Source: an uncultured Eubacteriales bacterium
Lineage (GTDB): Bacteria > Bacillota > Clostridia > Oscillospirales > Acutalibacteraceae
Direction of reading: 5' to 3'
DNA: 64,000 nucleotides
Assembly: GCA_934463265.1 (NCBI GenBank)
Contig: CAKSIU010000002.1
Coordinates: 54,946 to 118,945, forward strand
Below the pieces are notes generated by a model. It did no database searches. It was not told the DNA's origin and saw only the letters and a program-made list of their open reading frames with translations. The position numbers and the translations under genes were made by a program. Shown piece after piece: positions 17,079 to 24,813 of the stretch (positions within the stretch are counted from its first letter, which is position 1; each line of letters starts with the position of its first letter).

Positions 17079-17811
17079 ACTTCTCTCCATAATTTATCTT
17101 ATCTAACATAAAATCTATATTTGCCTTTTTTGCTTGACTATGTTGATATTTTCTTTCTATTTTATAAACTTTATTATCTTTTTTCAAATACATGCCGGTT
17201 TGGTGAAACCAAAAAGGAATTTTAGCTTTCACACATTGATCTCTAATATTCAAAACCCAATCATAGTCACACACACGAGCATTTATTCCTGATTCTCCTC
17301 CAACAACAACTTCCTCAATTCTACTGTTAAGATATGGCAATAAATTTACTTTTTCGAGCAACGGTGATACTGCTATTAATTTGTGCTTTATTGGCAATTT
17401 TAAAAATATGGGTAATCGATAATCTGCCATATTTTGGTTTTCGGCCGTACAAGAAATTATTACATTGTCATAGCCTTTTTCCCAATCGTTTGGCAAATTT
17501 ACAAAAAAACGGTCTATTCTCTTCGTTATAATAAAAAAGTTTAAATCTTTTCGCTCTTTAATAATTTTCCACGCATCAGATCGCCAATCATCAGCATCTT
17601 CAAGGAAAAAATCTGATGTAAAACATGTATACAAAACTTTTCCATTTTCGATTTTATATTCGCCATTTCTTTTCTTACGCAAAGGCAAATCAAAATCAGC
17701 ATTTTTTGTTACAATCGAGCTATCTTTTTTAAATTTAAAATCCTGCCTATAAACATAACAATTCTTGCAACCAGGACTTATTTTATGGCAACCATGCCAA
17801 GGATTCCACAT
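17062..17811 (-). CDS. DUF5131 (phage Gp37/Gp68-like) protein with radical-SAM-like cysteines
   Basis: Protein of 249 residues of unknown function. The N-terminus has the family pattern MWNPWHGC and a Cys-x6-Cys-x2-Cys-Tyr motif (Cys8, Cys15, Cys18). This recalls the iron-sulphur site of radical SAM enzymes such as spore photoproduct lyase. Later blocks (LYTCFTSDFF, FFIITKRIDRF, VVVGGESG) also match this family as found in phages and bacteria. The ATG start follows GGGAGA. Its end overlaps the mpg start, so a role in nucleic acid repair or modification is tempting, but that is an inference from context only. Confidence 0.75.
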   Translation of the reverse strand: MWNPWHGCHKISPGCKNCYVYRQDFKFKKDSSIVTKNADFDLPLRKKRNGEYKIENGKVLYTCFTSDFFLEDADDWRSDAWKIIKERKDLNFFIITKRIDRFFVNLPNDWEKGYDNVIISCTAENQNMADYRLPIFLKLPIKHKLIAVSPLLEKVNLLPYLNSRIEEVVVGGESGINARVCDYDWVLNIRDQCVKAKIPFWFHQTGMYLKKDNKVYKIERKYQHSQAKKANIDFMLDKINYGEKYENKF

Positions 17812-17843
17812 GAATAATTATCTCCCATACAAAAAAATAAAAA

Positions 17844-17886
17844 AGTGCAACAACTTTATAAATAAACAAGTTGTCGCACTGTAAAT
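17844..17886 (-). terminator. Terminator of rpsF-ssb-rpsR
   Basis: On the minus strand AGTGCGACAACTT and AAGTTGTTGCACT form a 13-bp stem (one mismatch) followed by T6. It lies just after the rpsR stop. Confidence 0.85.
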
Positions 17887-17891
17887 TTTTT

Positions 17892-18146
17892 CTAATCGTT
17901 GCTAAAAGGCAATAACGCCAAATGACGAGCACGCTTAATAGCCTGAGTCAAGCCACGTTGATGGCAAGCACAAGTACCGGTAACTCTTCTTGGAAGAATT
18001 TTAGCACGTTCAGAAATAAATCGACGCAACTTAGAAATATCTTTATAATCGATATTTTCAACTTTGTCCACACAGAAAACGCAAACTTTTTTTCTGCCTT
18101 TGCGAGCGCCCATACGGCGATTTTCTCTATCTGGTCTATCAGCCAC
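17892..18146 (-). CDS. rpsR: 30S ribosomal protein S18
   Basis: Small-subunit protein of 84 residues that pairs with S6 on the platform. The zinc-binding (cysteine-containing) type is indicated by KVCVFC near the N-terminus and CACHQ in the C-terminal half. The chosen start is GTG, with AGGAGG eight bases upstream; the frame is open for eight more codons but only without a binding site. It is last in the conserved rpsF-ssb-rpsR operon. Confidence 0.96.
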   Translation of the reverse strand: MADRPDRENRRMGARKGRKKVCVFCVDKVENIDYKDISKLRRFISERAKILPRRVTGTCACHQRGLTQAIKRARHLALLPFSND

Positions 18147-18207
18147 AATAAAAACCTCCTTTTTACACATTAAATATCAAAAAATTCAAAAATTATTCAA
18201 AATTAAA

Positions 18208-18669
18208 TTAAAATGGCAAATCGTCATCAGTAGGAATTTCTCTAAAGTCGTCTGCGCTGCCATTTTCAAACGAAGGCGCTATATCATTTTGCTGTTGATA
18301 AGAACTTTCATTAGAAGAATTGTCAAAACTTCCACGAGAAGCCGAATCACGTTTAGCTTCTGCAAAATGAACATTATTCGCAACAACTTCAAAAGCTTTT
18401 CTGTTGTTGCCTTCCTTGTCCTGATAAGTACGCGTTTGGATTGATCCTTCAACCGCCACTAATTGTCCTTTTGTAAAATATTTAGAAACGAATTCTGCAG
18501 TATTCCTCCAAGCAACAATATCGATAAAATCCGTAGCACGTTCAGTTCCGGCCTTAGCGTACGAGCGATTAACTGCCAAAGTAAAACTTGTAATAGCGAT
18601 GCCGTTTGGCGTGTGTCTAAGTTCTGGATCTGCAGTTAATCTGCCCATTAAAACTACACTATTGAGCAT
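18208..18669 (-). CDS. ssb: Single-stranded DNA-binding protein
   Basis: OB-fold protein of 153 residues that coats single-stranded DNA. The N-terminal MLNSVVLMGRLTADPELRHTPNG and the DIVAWRNTAEFVSKYFTKGQ block fit the family. A disordered Ser/Asn/Gln-rich linker leads to the acidic tip DDDLPF, which recruits partner proteins. It lies between rpsF and rpsR. Confidence 0.97.
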   Translation of the reverse strand: MLNSVVLMGRLTADPELRHTPNGIAITSFTLAVNRSYAKAGTERATDFIDIVAWRNTAEFVSKYFTKGQLVAVEGSIQTRTYQDKEGNNRKAFEVVANNVHFAEAKRDSASRGSFDNSSNESSYQQQNDIAPSFENGSADDFREIPTDDDLPF

Positions 18670-18682
18670 AAAAAGGTTCTCC

Positions 18683-18979
18683 TTAATTTTCTTTTTTCAC
18701 TATTAAAGAGCGAAGGATTCCGTCTGTAATTTTGTAAATACGATCCAATTCAGCTGGAAAATCTGATTCACTAGTAAAGTTAAAAAGAACATAATAGCCT
18801 TCAGATTCTTTGTTAATCATGTAAGCGAGTTTTCTTTTGCCCCAATCATCAAAGCCATCCAGAACAGCATTTTTCTCTATAAGTTCTTTAAACTTTTGAA
18901 TCAGCGTAGAAACAGCCTCTTCGCCGTTTTTCAAAGAAAAAACAACAACTGTTTCATAAGCGTTCTTCACGTTAGACAT
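18683..18979 (-). CDS. rpsF: 30S ribosomal protein S6
   Basis: Product of 98 residues, normal for the family, with YETVVVFSLKNGEE at the N-terminus and WGKRKLAYMINKESEGYYVLFNF in the middle. The ATG start has AGGAGG nine bases upstream; the frame is open for 31 codons further without a site. S6-S18 autoregulation through the leader is known in bacteria. A small GGAC-TAAT-GTCC hairpin lies in this leader, but the diagnostic motif could not be confirmed. Confidence 0.96.
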   Translation of the reverse strand: MSNVKNAYETVVVFSLKNGEEAVSTLIQKFKELIEKNAVLDGFDDWGKRKLAYMINKESEGYYVLFNFTSESDFPAELDRIYKITDGILRSLIVKKEN

Positions 18980-19062
18980 ATATTTGCACCTCCTTTTGGA
19001 CATTAGTCCCCAAACGAGTTGGAGTAAGGATGTAACATCAAAATTATGACAATTACCATTTA

Positions 19063-19091
19063 AGTATACCAATTTAAAAGCGAGAAGTCAA
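19063..19091 (-). promoter_or_regulatory. Sigma-A promoter of rpsF-ssb-rpsR
   Basis: -35 TTGACT (19086-19091), a 17-base spacer and -10 TATACT (19063-19068) on the minus strand, directly after the upstream membrane-protein gene. Confidence 0.75.
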
Positions 19092-19098
19092 GAAATTA

Positions 19099-19530
19099 TT
19101 ACATTTCTTTTGAATATTTACAAAAATAATAGGCTTGAATTATTAATAAAGATAAATTTAATACACCTAAAATAATTAATCCATCAGTGCTCACTAATTT
19201 ATTAACGAACAAAACAGCTGTAGCAAACGATAATAAATATGTAATCACATCAAAGGCTTTTGCTTTTGAACGCATAGTTATATTTTGTAGTCGTTCATCT
19301 TTTTTCGCCAATTCAACTGATTTCATGTGTTCTTTGTCTTTTAGCGCCGCGATGAAAGCTAATATTGCACCGACTGAGAACGATATTATAGCCGATAAAT
19401 ACAGTGCACCCATTATGTAAATATTCGAAACCGCATTTTGAGTAATTATTGCAAATAAAAATAGCATTGCGGCTAATAAAATAAGTGACCTTGCAACCAA
19501 AACTGTTTTAGTTTTTTTCATAAAAATCAA
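19099..19530 (-). CDS. DUF2178-like four-helix membrane protein
   Basis: Membrane protein of 143 residues with four predicted helices in two pairs (about 11-31, 38-63, 94-112, 116-136). They are separated by a charged cytosolic loop with KKDERLQNITMRSKAKAFD, the pattern seen in DUF2178-like proteins. Function unknown. Its start overlaps the stop of the small HTH regulator by four bases (ATGA), a pairing common in Firmicutes in which the regulator controls both genes. Confidence 0.7.
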   Translation of the reverse strand: MIFMKKTKTVLVARSLILLAAMLFLFAIITQNAVSNIYIMGALYLSAIISFSVGAILAFIAALKDKEHMKSVELAKKDERLQNITMRSKAKAFDVITYLLSFATAVLFVNKLVSTDGLIILGVLNLSLLIIQAYYFCKYSKEM

Positions 19531-19724
19531 TCTCCCTCATAAATAAAAATTTCTTCGATACTCATATTAAAAAATTTTGCAATTTTAAACGCCAGCAAAA
19601 TCGACGGATTATATCGGCCATTCTCAAGCGAACTTATTGTCTGCCGAGTAACTTCTAGCGCATCTGCGAGTTCTTGCTGACTAATTTTTTTGAATTTTCT
19701 AATTGATTCAATATTATTTTTCAA
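19527..19724 (-). CDS. Small XRE regulator (YgzD-like)
   Basis: Sixty-five-residue Cro/CI-type regulator that is almost entirely the helix-turn-helix: SQQELADALEVTRQTISSLENGRYNPS, then AFKIAKFFNMSIEEIF. Two 18-base palindromic sites flank its own promoter, one over the -35 box and one just downstream of the -10 box, so it very likely represses its own two-gene operon. The ATG start follows a weak AGGTG. Confidence 0.85.
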   Translation of the reverse strand: MKNNIESIRKFKKISQQELADALEVTRQTISSLENGRYNPSILLAFKIAKFFNMSIEEIFIYEGD

Positions 19725-19747
19725 AATTTCACCTACCGAAATAAATT

Positions 19748-19765
19748 TGTAAAGTCGACTTTACA
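19748..19765. promoter_or_regulatory. Perfect 18-bp palindromic operator
   Basis: TGTAAAGTC and GACTTTACA are exact complements. The site lies just downstream of the -10 box of the HTH/membrane-protein operon. Confidence 0.7.
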
Positions 19766-19768
19766 TTT

Positions 19769-19797
19769 ATTGTACCACAAAAAATTATTTATGTAAA
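19769..19797 (-). promoter_or_regulatory. Promoter of the HTH/membrane-protein operon
   Basis: -35 TTTACA (19792-19797), a 17-base spacer and -10 TACAAT (19769-19774). The -35 box lies inside the second palindrome. Confidence 0.7.
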
Positions 19798-19810
19798 GTG
19801 TGTTTTACAT
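19791..19810. promoter_or_regulatory. Second operator, imperfect palindrome
   Basis: ATGTAAA...TTTACAT repeats the outer arms of the 19748-19765 operator and covers the -35 box on the minus strand. Confidence 0.6.
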
Positions 19811-19820
19811 TTTTTTATTT

Positions 19821-19849
19821 TAAACACCTTTACAAATTTTTCATATAAT
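19821..19849 (+). promoter_or_regulatory. Probable promoter of the amidase-like gene
   Basis: -35 TAAACA (19821-19826), a 17-base spacer and -10 TATAAT (19844-19849). Only four of six -35 bases match. Confidence 0.45.
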
Positions 19850-19877
19850 ATAAAAAGACGTAAAGGCGTTGATTAAT

Positions 19878-20378
19878 ATGTTAAAAGAAATAAAGTACGA
19901 CAGAAAAAAAGCTTTGGAATATGCAAAAGAATGGGCTTTTAAAAGGAATCCTAAATATTTAAATTTTGAAAATATCGGCGGCGATTGTACAAGTTATGTG
20001 TCACAATGTATGTACGCCGGCTGCAAAATCATGAATTATACTCCAATATATGGTTGGTATTACAAAAGCAGTTACGACCGCTCGCCGTCATGGAGTGGAG
20101 TAGAATTTTTATTTAACTTTCTTGTAAACAACAAAAGTGCAGGGCCTTTTGCAGTCGAAACAGATATAAATCACGTAGAACCCGCAGATATTATACAGCT
20201 CGGTAACTTTGACGGGCAATTTTATCACAACGTATTCATAAATAAAATCGATAATCAAAACATATTCGTGAGCGCTCACAGTATAGATTCATATATGAGG
20301 CCATTAAATAGCTATAATTTTGACAAATTGAAGTTTCTGCATATCGTCGGAGCCAGAAAATACTTTCAAAGCGAATAA
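19878..20378 (+). CDS. Putative amidase domain protein (Amidase_6 type)
   Basis: Protein of about 166 residues that appears to be a single Amidase_6 domain. YDRKKALEYAKEWAFKRNPKYLNF, then GGDCTSYVSQCMYAGC with the likely nucleophilic cysteine, and late HNVFINK with a likely active-site histidine. There is no signal peptide or membrane segment, so it would act inside the cell or be released on lysis. ATG at 19878 is preferred (AAAGG about 11 bases upstream); a TTG three codons earlier is possible. It may be linked to the small gene downstream. Substrate unknown. Confidence 0.7.
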   Translation: MLKEIKYDRKKALEYAKEWAFKRNPKYLNFENIGGDCTSYVSQCMYAGCKIMNYTPIYGWYYKSSYDRSPSWSGVEFLFNFLVNNKSAGPFAVETDINHVEPADIIQLGNFDGQFYHNVFINKIDNQNIFVSAHSIDSYMRPLNSYNFDKLKFLHIVGARKYFQSE

Positions 20379-20385
20379 CAAAAAA

Positions 20386-20431
20386 TTAACCGTAAAAACT
20401 AATCTATAATGGAGGTGATTTTTACGGTTAA
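20386..20431 (+). promoter_or_regulatory. Hairpin presenting the ribosome binding site of the small gene
   Basis: A perfect 13-bp inverted repeat (TTAACCGTAAAAA with TTTTTACGGTTAA) encloses a 20-base loop. The loop holds GGAGGTGA, and the bases where a start codon would be expected fall in the 3' arm of the stem. Confidence 0.5.
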
Positions 20432-20618
20432 TAACAATAATAACATTCCTAATATACCAATGAGTCTGTCGATGGCTCTGTCTCAAACAAGTGATGCTAT
20501 TGGATATTTTGGTTCATTGTCGCCTGACGAGCAGCAAGAAATCATAAATTATACGCACATAATTCAGTCGAATCAGGAAATATCAGTTTATCCCACAAAA
20601 TTTCCTTCTTTTATATAA
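20409..20618 (+). CDS. Small protein of unknown function
   Basis: Reading frame of up to 69 codons. The conserved-looking part is NNNNNIPNIPMSLSMALSQTSDAIGYFGSLSPDEQQEIINYTHIIQSNQEI. I recall similar small soluble proteins in Clostridia but cannot name the family. The start is unclear: ATG at 20409 lies on top of the GGAGGTGA site, and no ATG, GTG or TTG follows at normal distance. An unusual start such as the ACG at 20424 would have ideal spacing. It may form a unit with the amidase-like gene. Confidence 0.5.
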   Translation: MEVIFTVNNNNNIPNIPMSLSMALSQTSDAIGYFGSLSPDEQQEIINYTHIIQSNQEISVYPTKFPSFI

Positions 20619-20660
20619 AAAAGTCCCTTCAAAATATCGAAGGGATTTTTCTTTTTTAGC

Positions 20661-21119
20661 CTATTTTTTATAAGTTAAATCCTCAACCTGCCAATTTTTT
20701 AAAATTTGATACATATCCTTGGCATACTCTTTAGCTTTATTCACATCGTGTTCCAAATAGTTTCCACATTCAACTTCAGTATTACCAGGCAGTTCCCCCT
20801 CAAATTTAGCAATATGTTCCATGGCACTTTTTATAAGGCTCAGCGTCACATCATAAGGTAGCCCCCTAATCAATAAATAAAAACCCGTTCTACAGCCCAT
20901 TGGCCCAACATAAACTATATTTTTGCTGTAATTGCTATTTCTCATAAAAGTTGCTAAAAGATGTTCAAAACTATGCAAACCAGCATTTTCGAGAAATGGC
21001 GGCGTGTTTGGTTTAACCATACGTATGTCATAAGTGACAATATCATCGTCGATTCGCGAAATGTACATTCCTTTTGAAATTTTTGTATGGTCAACTTTAA
21101 AACTTTCTATTTTCTTCAT
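20661..21119 (-). CDS. luxS: S-ribosylhomocysteine lyase LuxS
   Basis: Cleaves S-ribosylhomocysteine to homocysteine and DPD, the precursor of AI-2, within the activated methyl cycle. The product is 152 residues. Metal ligands His49 and His53 are in HSFEH and Cys118 in ECGNYLEHD. The catalytic Cys76 is in GPMGCRTGFYL. The ATG at 21119 is taken as the start; an in-frame GTG four codons upstream is possible. A separate nucleosidase (pfs) is not in the window. Confidence 0.96.
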   Translation of the reverse strand: MKKIESFKVDHTKISKGMYISRIDDDIVTYDIRMVKPNTPPFLENAGLHSFEHLLATFMRNSNYSKNIVYVGPMGCRTGFYLLIRGLPYDVTLSLIKSAMEHIAKFEGELPGNTEVECGNYLEHDVNKAKEYAKDMYQILKNWQVEDLTYKK

Positions 21120-21155
21120 CAAAAATCTCACTTTCCCCGTTAAAATACTAAAATA

Positions 21156-23225
21156 TTACTCAAGATTTTTCTCTAAGTCAAGTACTCTTTGTTTTGCTTC
21201 TTTCACAAAATATTTTTGACTGTTCATCTTTTCTTTGCCGCGCAAATCAATCTTTAAATATTCCGCATCAGAATTTTGAATTCTGGCATTTGTGGTATCA
21301 CTTAACATTATATTCAAAATATTATCTATCCTCAACTTTAATTGGTCATCGTCAATCGGAAACACCAATTCCACACGTTTATCGAGGTTTCTTGGCATTA
21401 AATCTGCGCTTCCTATGAATATTTGAGGACTTTCGGCACAACAAAATTTATAAATTCTGCTATGCTCCAAAAACTGTCCGACGATGCTTTTAACAGTAAT
21501 ATTTTCGCTCACACCGCTAATTCCAGGAATCAGGCAACAAATACCCCGCACAATCAAATCAATTTTAACACCTGCATTAGAGGCCCTGTAAAGCAATTTT
21601 ATCATTTCCTCGTCAACAAGAGAATTTATTTTTATAGTTATTCCCGACGACAACCCTTTTTCGGCATTTTGAATTTCGTTTTCTATCATCTTTTCAAAAA
21701 AACTTCTCATTTTAATAGGGGCCACAATTAATTTGCTATATTCTGGCGGTCTGGAATATCCCGTCAAAGTGTTAAACAACGATGAAGCATCCGCGCCAAA
21801 ATTTTCTCTGCAAGTAAAAAATCCGATATCTGTGTAAACCTTAGCCGTAGAATCGTTATAATTGCCCGTCGCCATGTGAATGTAACGCTTTATACCATCA
21901 TCTTCCTGACGCACCACAAGCAGTACTTTGCAGTGAGTTTTCAAGCCGTATACACCATAAATTACATGACATCCAGCCTGTTCTAATTTTTTCGCCCAAA
22001 TTACGTTATTTTCTTCGTCGAATCTCGCTTTTAACTCAACCAGAACCGTGACTTGCTTGCCATTTTCCGCAGCCTTTATCAACGCGTCAATTATAGGAGA
22101 ATTCCCGCTCACTCTATACAAAGTCTGCTTTATAGCCAAAACATTTTCATCGGAAGCCGCCTGATTTATAAAATTCACGACAGCATTAAAGCTTTCGTAT
22201 GGATGATGAACCAACCTGTCACGCTGTTTTATGGCCTCAAAAACCGATTTTACTCCCCAAAAGTCCGCAGGAGGGTCAACTGGCACAATCGGGTCGAATC
22301 TAAATTTATCGAAACCTTTTATCTGAGAAAACTTCATCAAGAATGTAAGGTCAAGAGGGCCTGATAATTCATAGATGTCCTCTTCCTGTATTGACAACAT
22401 TTTCACCAAAAAATCTCTTGTTTTTTTGTCGCAGCTTTTCAATAATTCCAATCTGACAGGCTCACCGCGTTTTCTTTTTTTTATGGAACGCTGTACTTCT
22501 ACCAACAAATCTGCAGCTTCTTCATCGATATCAAGGTCAGAATTTCTTGTAATTCTAAATTGACAGCAAGCTTTTATTCGGTGCAGTTCAAAAAGTTGCG
22601 ACAATTTTTCTATTATTATATTTTCTATCAAAATGAAGTATTTTTTCTCATCCTCCGAAGGCAATTCTAAAAATCGTGGCAAAATGGATGGAACTTGAAC
22701 TAGCGCAAAATTTATTTCTCCGTCTTTAGAAAGTCTGACGGCTAAGTTTAAGCTTTTGTTAGCAAGTAGCGGAAATGGCCGGATCTGGTCAACAGCAAGA
22801 GGCGTTAACACCGGAAAAATTATTTTATTAAAATAGTTGTCCACAAATCTTTTTTGTTCGGAATCTAAATCTTTTATTTCTAAAAAAGCAATATTTTTTT
22901 GATTTAAAGCAGGTTTTATCGACTTTTTAAAGCATTGATACTGTTTATTTAAAAAGTCGCGAGTTTTTTCATTTATTTTCGCAAGCTGTTGCTTTGGCGT
23001 AAGCCCTGCTGGGTCTTTCTTTTTATAATTTGAACTTATTTGCTCCATGATTCCAGCCACTCGAACCATAAAAAATTCGTCTAAATTTGACGCAGAAATT
23101 GCCAAAAACTTTACTCTTTCAAGAATAGGATTATCTTTTCTAAAGGCTTCGTCGAGAACTCTATAATTAAAATCCAACCAACTTAATTCCCTGTTATTAT
23201 AAGGAATTCGCTTTTGATTTTCCAT
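21156..23225 (-). CDS. ppk: Polyphosphate kinase 1
   Basis: Makes inorganic polyphosphate from ATP, reversibly. The product is 689 residues, the usual length. The N-terminal NRELSWLDFNYRVLDEA is the family opening. The phospholipase D-like core includes HMATGNYND with the phosphorylated histidine. The ATG start lies behind GGAGGATATT. The ppx-like gene directly upstream encodes a degrading or sensing partner, so polyphosphate turnover is handled by one operon. Confidence 0.96.
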   Translation of the reverse strand: MENQKRIPYNNRELSWLDFNYRVLDEAFRKDNPILERVKFLAISASNLDEFFMVRVAGIMEQISSNYKKKDPAGLTPKQQLAKINEKTRDFLNKQYQCFKKSIKPALNQKNIAFLEIKDLDSEQKRFVDNYFNKIIFPVLTPLAVDQIRPFPLLANKSLNLAVRLSKDGEINFALVQVPSILPRFLELPSEDEKKYFILIENIIIEKLSQLFELHRIKACCQFRITRNSDLDIDEEAADLLVEVQRSIKKRKRGEPVRLELLKSCDKKTRDFLVKMLSIQEEDIYELSGPLDLTFLMKFSQIKGFDKFRFDPIVPVDPPADFWGVKSVFEAIKQRDRLVHHPYESFNAVVNFINQAASDENVLAIKQTLYRVSGNSPIIDALIKAAENGKQVTVLVELKARFDEENNVIWAKKLEQAGCHVIYGVYGLKTHCKVLLVVRQEDDGIKRYIHMATGNYNDSTAKVYTDIGFFTCRENFGADASSLFNTLTGYSRPPEYSKLIVAPIKMRSFFEKMIENEIQNAEKGLSSGITIKINSLVDEEMIKLLYRASNAGVKIDLIVRGICCLIPGISGVSENITVKSIVGQFLEHSRIYKFCCAESPQIFIGSADLMPRNLDKRVELVFPIDDDQLKLRIDNILNIMLSDTTNARIQNSDAEYLKIDLRGKEKMNSQKYFVKEAKQRVLDLEKNLE

Positions 23226-23246
23226 AATATCCTCCAAAAAATAAAA

Positions 23247-24800
23247 TCATAATAATCTACTTTTTACAGCTAAATTAACTTTTAAACCAAAAACTTCTTC
23301 AAAAAATCTGCTGCATTTATCAACTGCCCATTTTTCTAAATAAACATTTTCGTCACTTTCCACGGTTATTATAAGATTTTCGTCGGATAATTTTATTTTC
23401 ATGTTTTTCAGCTTTTGTTTTTTAGACTTATCAAGAGCGTTGCACAATCTAAATATTGCCACTAATTTGGAAACTAAAAGCTTGTCAGCCTCCGGCAATT
23501 TCGCATACTCAACGTCTTCACGCGTCGGCATCGTAAATTCATTATATCGCACGATGTTAGCGATTAACGTCACTTCTTTTGCGGTCATTCCATAAAGGTC
23601 CAAATTTTTAATTATGTCAAAAGTGCTTATTCTCGGGTCTTTCGAATTCACATAATATCCGGCCTCATGCAAAATTATTGCCAAGTCTAAGAGCAATTTT
23701 TTTCTTTTGTCGAGTCCATGCAATTTTTTCAACTTGTCAAAAATAAGGGTTGCAGAGTTATAAGTGTTATCGAGATGTGCCTGGCTAAAATAAAAATGAT
23801 AAGATAAAATTTTTGCACAATAAATCGCGCTTTGTCTGACGTGATCTTCAAATTGTTTTTCTATTTTAGATAATAAAACCTGTTTTGCAACCGCATCCCA
23901 CAACTCTACTTTGGGCGATAAAATTCTTTTTGCGCTTGTCATTTTTAATATTTTGGAATATATCGCCAATACAGTAAATAAAATCTGCGCATTTTTAAGG
24001 CTAATATCATATTTTTCGCTAATCACCTGCGCCGGAATATATTTAATTTCATTATAAAGTTGAGTCAATTTTTTAGGCGAAATATTATAAACTTCATCTT
24101 CTTCGCCGACATCACACAGTTGAGCAATGAATCTTATCTCGTTACCTGAAACGATTAAATTTTCTATTTCTGAATTATTTATTGGGAACCTTATTCTTCC
24201 AATTATTCTGTCTAAGTACTCCTCTAAAACAAAGCTAAAATCTGTAGTCTGCTCCTGAATCGGCTCCAAAAGTTCGTACAGTTTAGAAGAACCCATATTA
24301 ATACTCTGAGAAAATAATATTTTTTCTCTGTCATAAATAGAAAATCCAATATTTCCGGCACCAACATAAGAAATCAAAGTCTTGTTTAAGCTCTCATATT
24401 TCGAGCTTTTCAAAGTATTCAAAATTTCAAAATAAATAAGACTTTTTTCTTGTCTGTCCTCCAAAACTTTAATATTTACGTCATTCTGTATTTTAATCTG
24501 GTCAACGATATACGCACAATTTTCTGCATCGTTCAGCAAAGTTGTCGCAATAACCCTATAATTTTTTATATTGTATTCGCTCAAAATGTTTGTGTAACCT
24601 TTTAAAATGCCTGATATTTCTCGCAAAGTTTCAAAACTTATTTTTCCATTATTGAATATTTCATGACCTAATTTTGTCTGTTTTTCCAATCGTTCTATGT
24701 CCACAAGCTTGTCATTTTTTAGCTTCGATATCCGCATTTTAACCAAGTCTGGTTCTATACTAATAATTGCCGCCATATCAAAATTTCTTTTCTTTTCCAA
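23247..24800 (-). CDS. ppx: Ppx/GppA-type phosphatase with C-terminal HD domain
   Basis: Protein of 517 residues. Residues 1-300 resemble the actin-like Ppx/GppA fold (YVGAGNIGFSIYDREKILFSQSINMGSSKLYEL); residues 310-510 form an HD-type domain (LDLAIILHEAGYYVNSKDPR). The usual His-Asp is His-Glu here. The N-terminal half is divergent and lacks clear acidic signature blocks. It may act as exopolyphosphatase or pppGpp phosphatase. A TTG start with GGAGGG eight bases upstream is chosen. It is followed by ppk. Confidence 0.85.
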   Translation of the reverse strand: MEKKRNFDMAAIISIEPDLVKMRISKLKNDKLVDIERLEKQTKLGHEIFNNGKISFETLREISGILKGYTNILSEYNIKNYRVIATTLLNDAENCAYIVDQIKIQNDVNIKVLEDRQEKSLIYFEILNTLKSSKYESLNKTLISYVGAGNIGFSIYDREKILFSQSINMGSSKLYELLEPIQEQTTDFSFVLEEYLDRIIGRIRFPINNSEIENLIVSGNEIRFIAQLCDVGEEDEVYNISPKKLTQLYNEIKYIPAQVISEKYDISLKNAQILFTVLAIYSKILKMTSAKRILSPKVELWDAVAKQVLLSKIEKQFEDHVRQSAIYCAKILSYHFYFSQAHLDNTYNSATLIFDKLKKLHGLDKRKKLLLDLAIILHEAGYYVNSKDPRISTFDIIKNLDLYGMTAKEVTLIANIVRYNEFTMPTREDVEYAKLPEADKLLVSKLVAIFRLCNALDKSKKQKLKNMKIKLSDENLIITVESDENVYLEKWAVDKCSRFFEEVFGLKVNLAVKSRLL

Positions 24801-24813
24801 AATCAAATCCCTC

